This document shows, piece by piece, positions 63,210 through 64,000 of a stretch of DNA of 64,000 bases. Each line of letters opens with the position of its first letter. Position 1 is the first letter of the stretch. This stretch comes from Semisulcospira habei (taxonomy: Eukaryota; Mollusca; Gastropoda; Semisulcospiridae): positions 181,266,671 through 181,330,670 of the forward strand of contig BTPG01000001.1 in the NCBI GenBank assembly GCA_036245525.1, read 5' to 3'. Both the position numbers and the translations under genes were made by a program. The notes beneath the pieces are model-generated. The model made no database searches, was not told the DNA's origin, and saw nothing but the letters and a program-made list of their open reading frames with translations.

Positions 63210-63395
63210 GACCTGATCCAGCGATTTGAGAAGATGAAGGTGGGGTGTCAGGAGATGCAGCGTGATGTGACCATGCGGCGGTGCCTGGCAAAGAAAGATG
63301 AGATCATCCAGCTGCAGCAACGCATTGAGGTCCTGCAGAGCCAGCTGGAGTCCCACTACAATACACTGGATGGCAAGCATCCCGCTCTAGAAAAG
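63210..63395 (+). CDS. RNF207-like protein, internal exon
   Basis: The acceptor CTACGGCAACAG and donor GTAAGG bound 186 bp, phase 0 to phase 0 (62 codons). It encodes DLIQRFEKMKVGCQEMQRDV, MRRCLAKKDEIIQLQQRIEV and LQSQLESHYNTLDGKHPALE K. Strong heptad-like pattern (coiled coil). Introns before and after keep the frame open, so it is a cassette of whole codons. The gene continues beyond the window. Confidence 0.72.
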
Positions 63396-63790
63396 GTAAG
63401 GTGGCCCCAGCGTCCAGGGTCTGACCAGGGTGTCACTGTGTAACCCAGCATCCAGGGTCTGACCAGGGTGTCACTGTGTAAAACACTTTACGGCCACACA
63501 CAGTGCCAGCCAACGCAAAATGTCTGTGAAATGCACGTTGGGCAAATTCAACTCGGCATAATCCTATGAATCCAAGGATTGCAGAGATTAACAGGGTCAG
63601 CGAGACGCAAAGAACCTTATGAAAAACACACGCGTTAGTTAAAGTGTCGGGTCCCAAAGGTGTAACTTCGGATTATTGGCAAAGCAGGCAGTAGCTATAC
63701 TTTCATGCTGACAGCTAGGACTCTAATGACTCATCGGGACTGTGCATGTCTTCTATAGGCCGGCCGACAGTTAAACCCTTTTAGCCTTGA
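63396..63790. other. Intron after the last exon, short duplication
   Basis: CAGCGTCCAGGGTCTGACCA and CAGCATCCAGGGTCTGACCA (63409, 63447) with GGGTGTCACTGTGTAA form a 38-bp tandem duplication. The rest shows nothing. Confidence 0.5.
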
Positions 63791-63799
63791 GTCCCTGCA

Positions 63800-64000
63800 G
63801 CAGGAGATGGATTGACCATGATAATTCAAGGGTGGTGCCAGACTAGCTTGGCACACTACCCTTGAATTATCATGGTCAATTCATCCCCTGCAACTGGTGC
63901 ATAGTCATTAGGCAACACCTCCAGACTAGCTTGGCACACTACCCTTGAATTATCATGGTCAATTCATCCCCTGCAACTGGTGCATAGTCATTAGGCAACA
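63800..64000. repeat. Hairpin element H1 with right half duplicated
   Basis: The palindrome 63800-63891 (GCAGGAGATGGATTGACCAT, AAGGGTGGTGCCAGACTAGC / CTTGGCACACTACCCTTGAA, TTCATCCCCTGC). From CCAGACTAGCTTGGCACACT its right half plus flank repeats with an 83-bp period: 63838-63920 and 63921-64000 (cut by the window end). Confidence 0.85.

Overview
This is eukaryotic DNA, most likely from a mollusc (probably a gastropod); the species call is an inference from gene style and repeat types, not a database result. Almost everything lies inside the introns of one host gene on the + strand. Five short exons (8597-8769, 9429-9570, 28166-28266, 61284-61470, 63210-63395) have AG/GT splice borders and join in frame. 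They encode a C-terminal coiled-coil part that I recognise as RNF207-like (RING/B-box E3 ligase family). Earlier exons lie left of the window and later ones right of it. Two introns, about 18.6 kb and 33 kb, are built from nested transposable elements.

Layout. 1-570: decayed ~160-bp repeats. 576-8330: a young LTR retrotransposon (minus strand, 5-bp target duplication, 1,778-bp LTRs, tRNA-Leu-type primer site). It looks like the Gmr1 branch of Ty3/Gypsy, and its integrase core is missing although the reading frame is open. 8597-9570: exons separated by an array of hairpin repeats. 9702-26660: a DIRS element (B) apparently split by a second one (A, 10091-20252), which is itself split by a LINE plus a SINE. 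26968-28036: LINE tails and a hairpin element. 29397-43175: DIRS C, split by an I/Nimb-like LINE (33581-40772) that carries an intact RTE-like LINE (36920-40222) and a 557-bp insert. 43511-44345: a palindromic element with one arm amplified into an 18-bp minisatellite. 44335-54606: DIRS D, containing a piggyBac-like deletion derivative, a 5S rRNA-like insert, and a solo LTR inside another solo LTR. 54607-59520: DIRS F, the best preserved. 59866-64000: minisatellites and palindromes around the last two exons.

No host gene other than the RNF207-like one is seen. The mobile-element genes (gag, reverse transcriptase, RNase H, tyrosine recombinase, endonuclease) serve only their own elements and most are broken. 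Exceptions are the 1,004-codon RTE frame and the gag-pol frame that lacks its integrase core. The most unusual recurrent signal is a set of intronic palindromes in which one arm, or the loop, has been copied into a tandem repeat.
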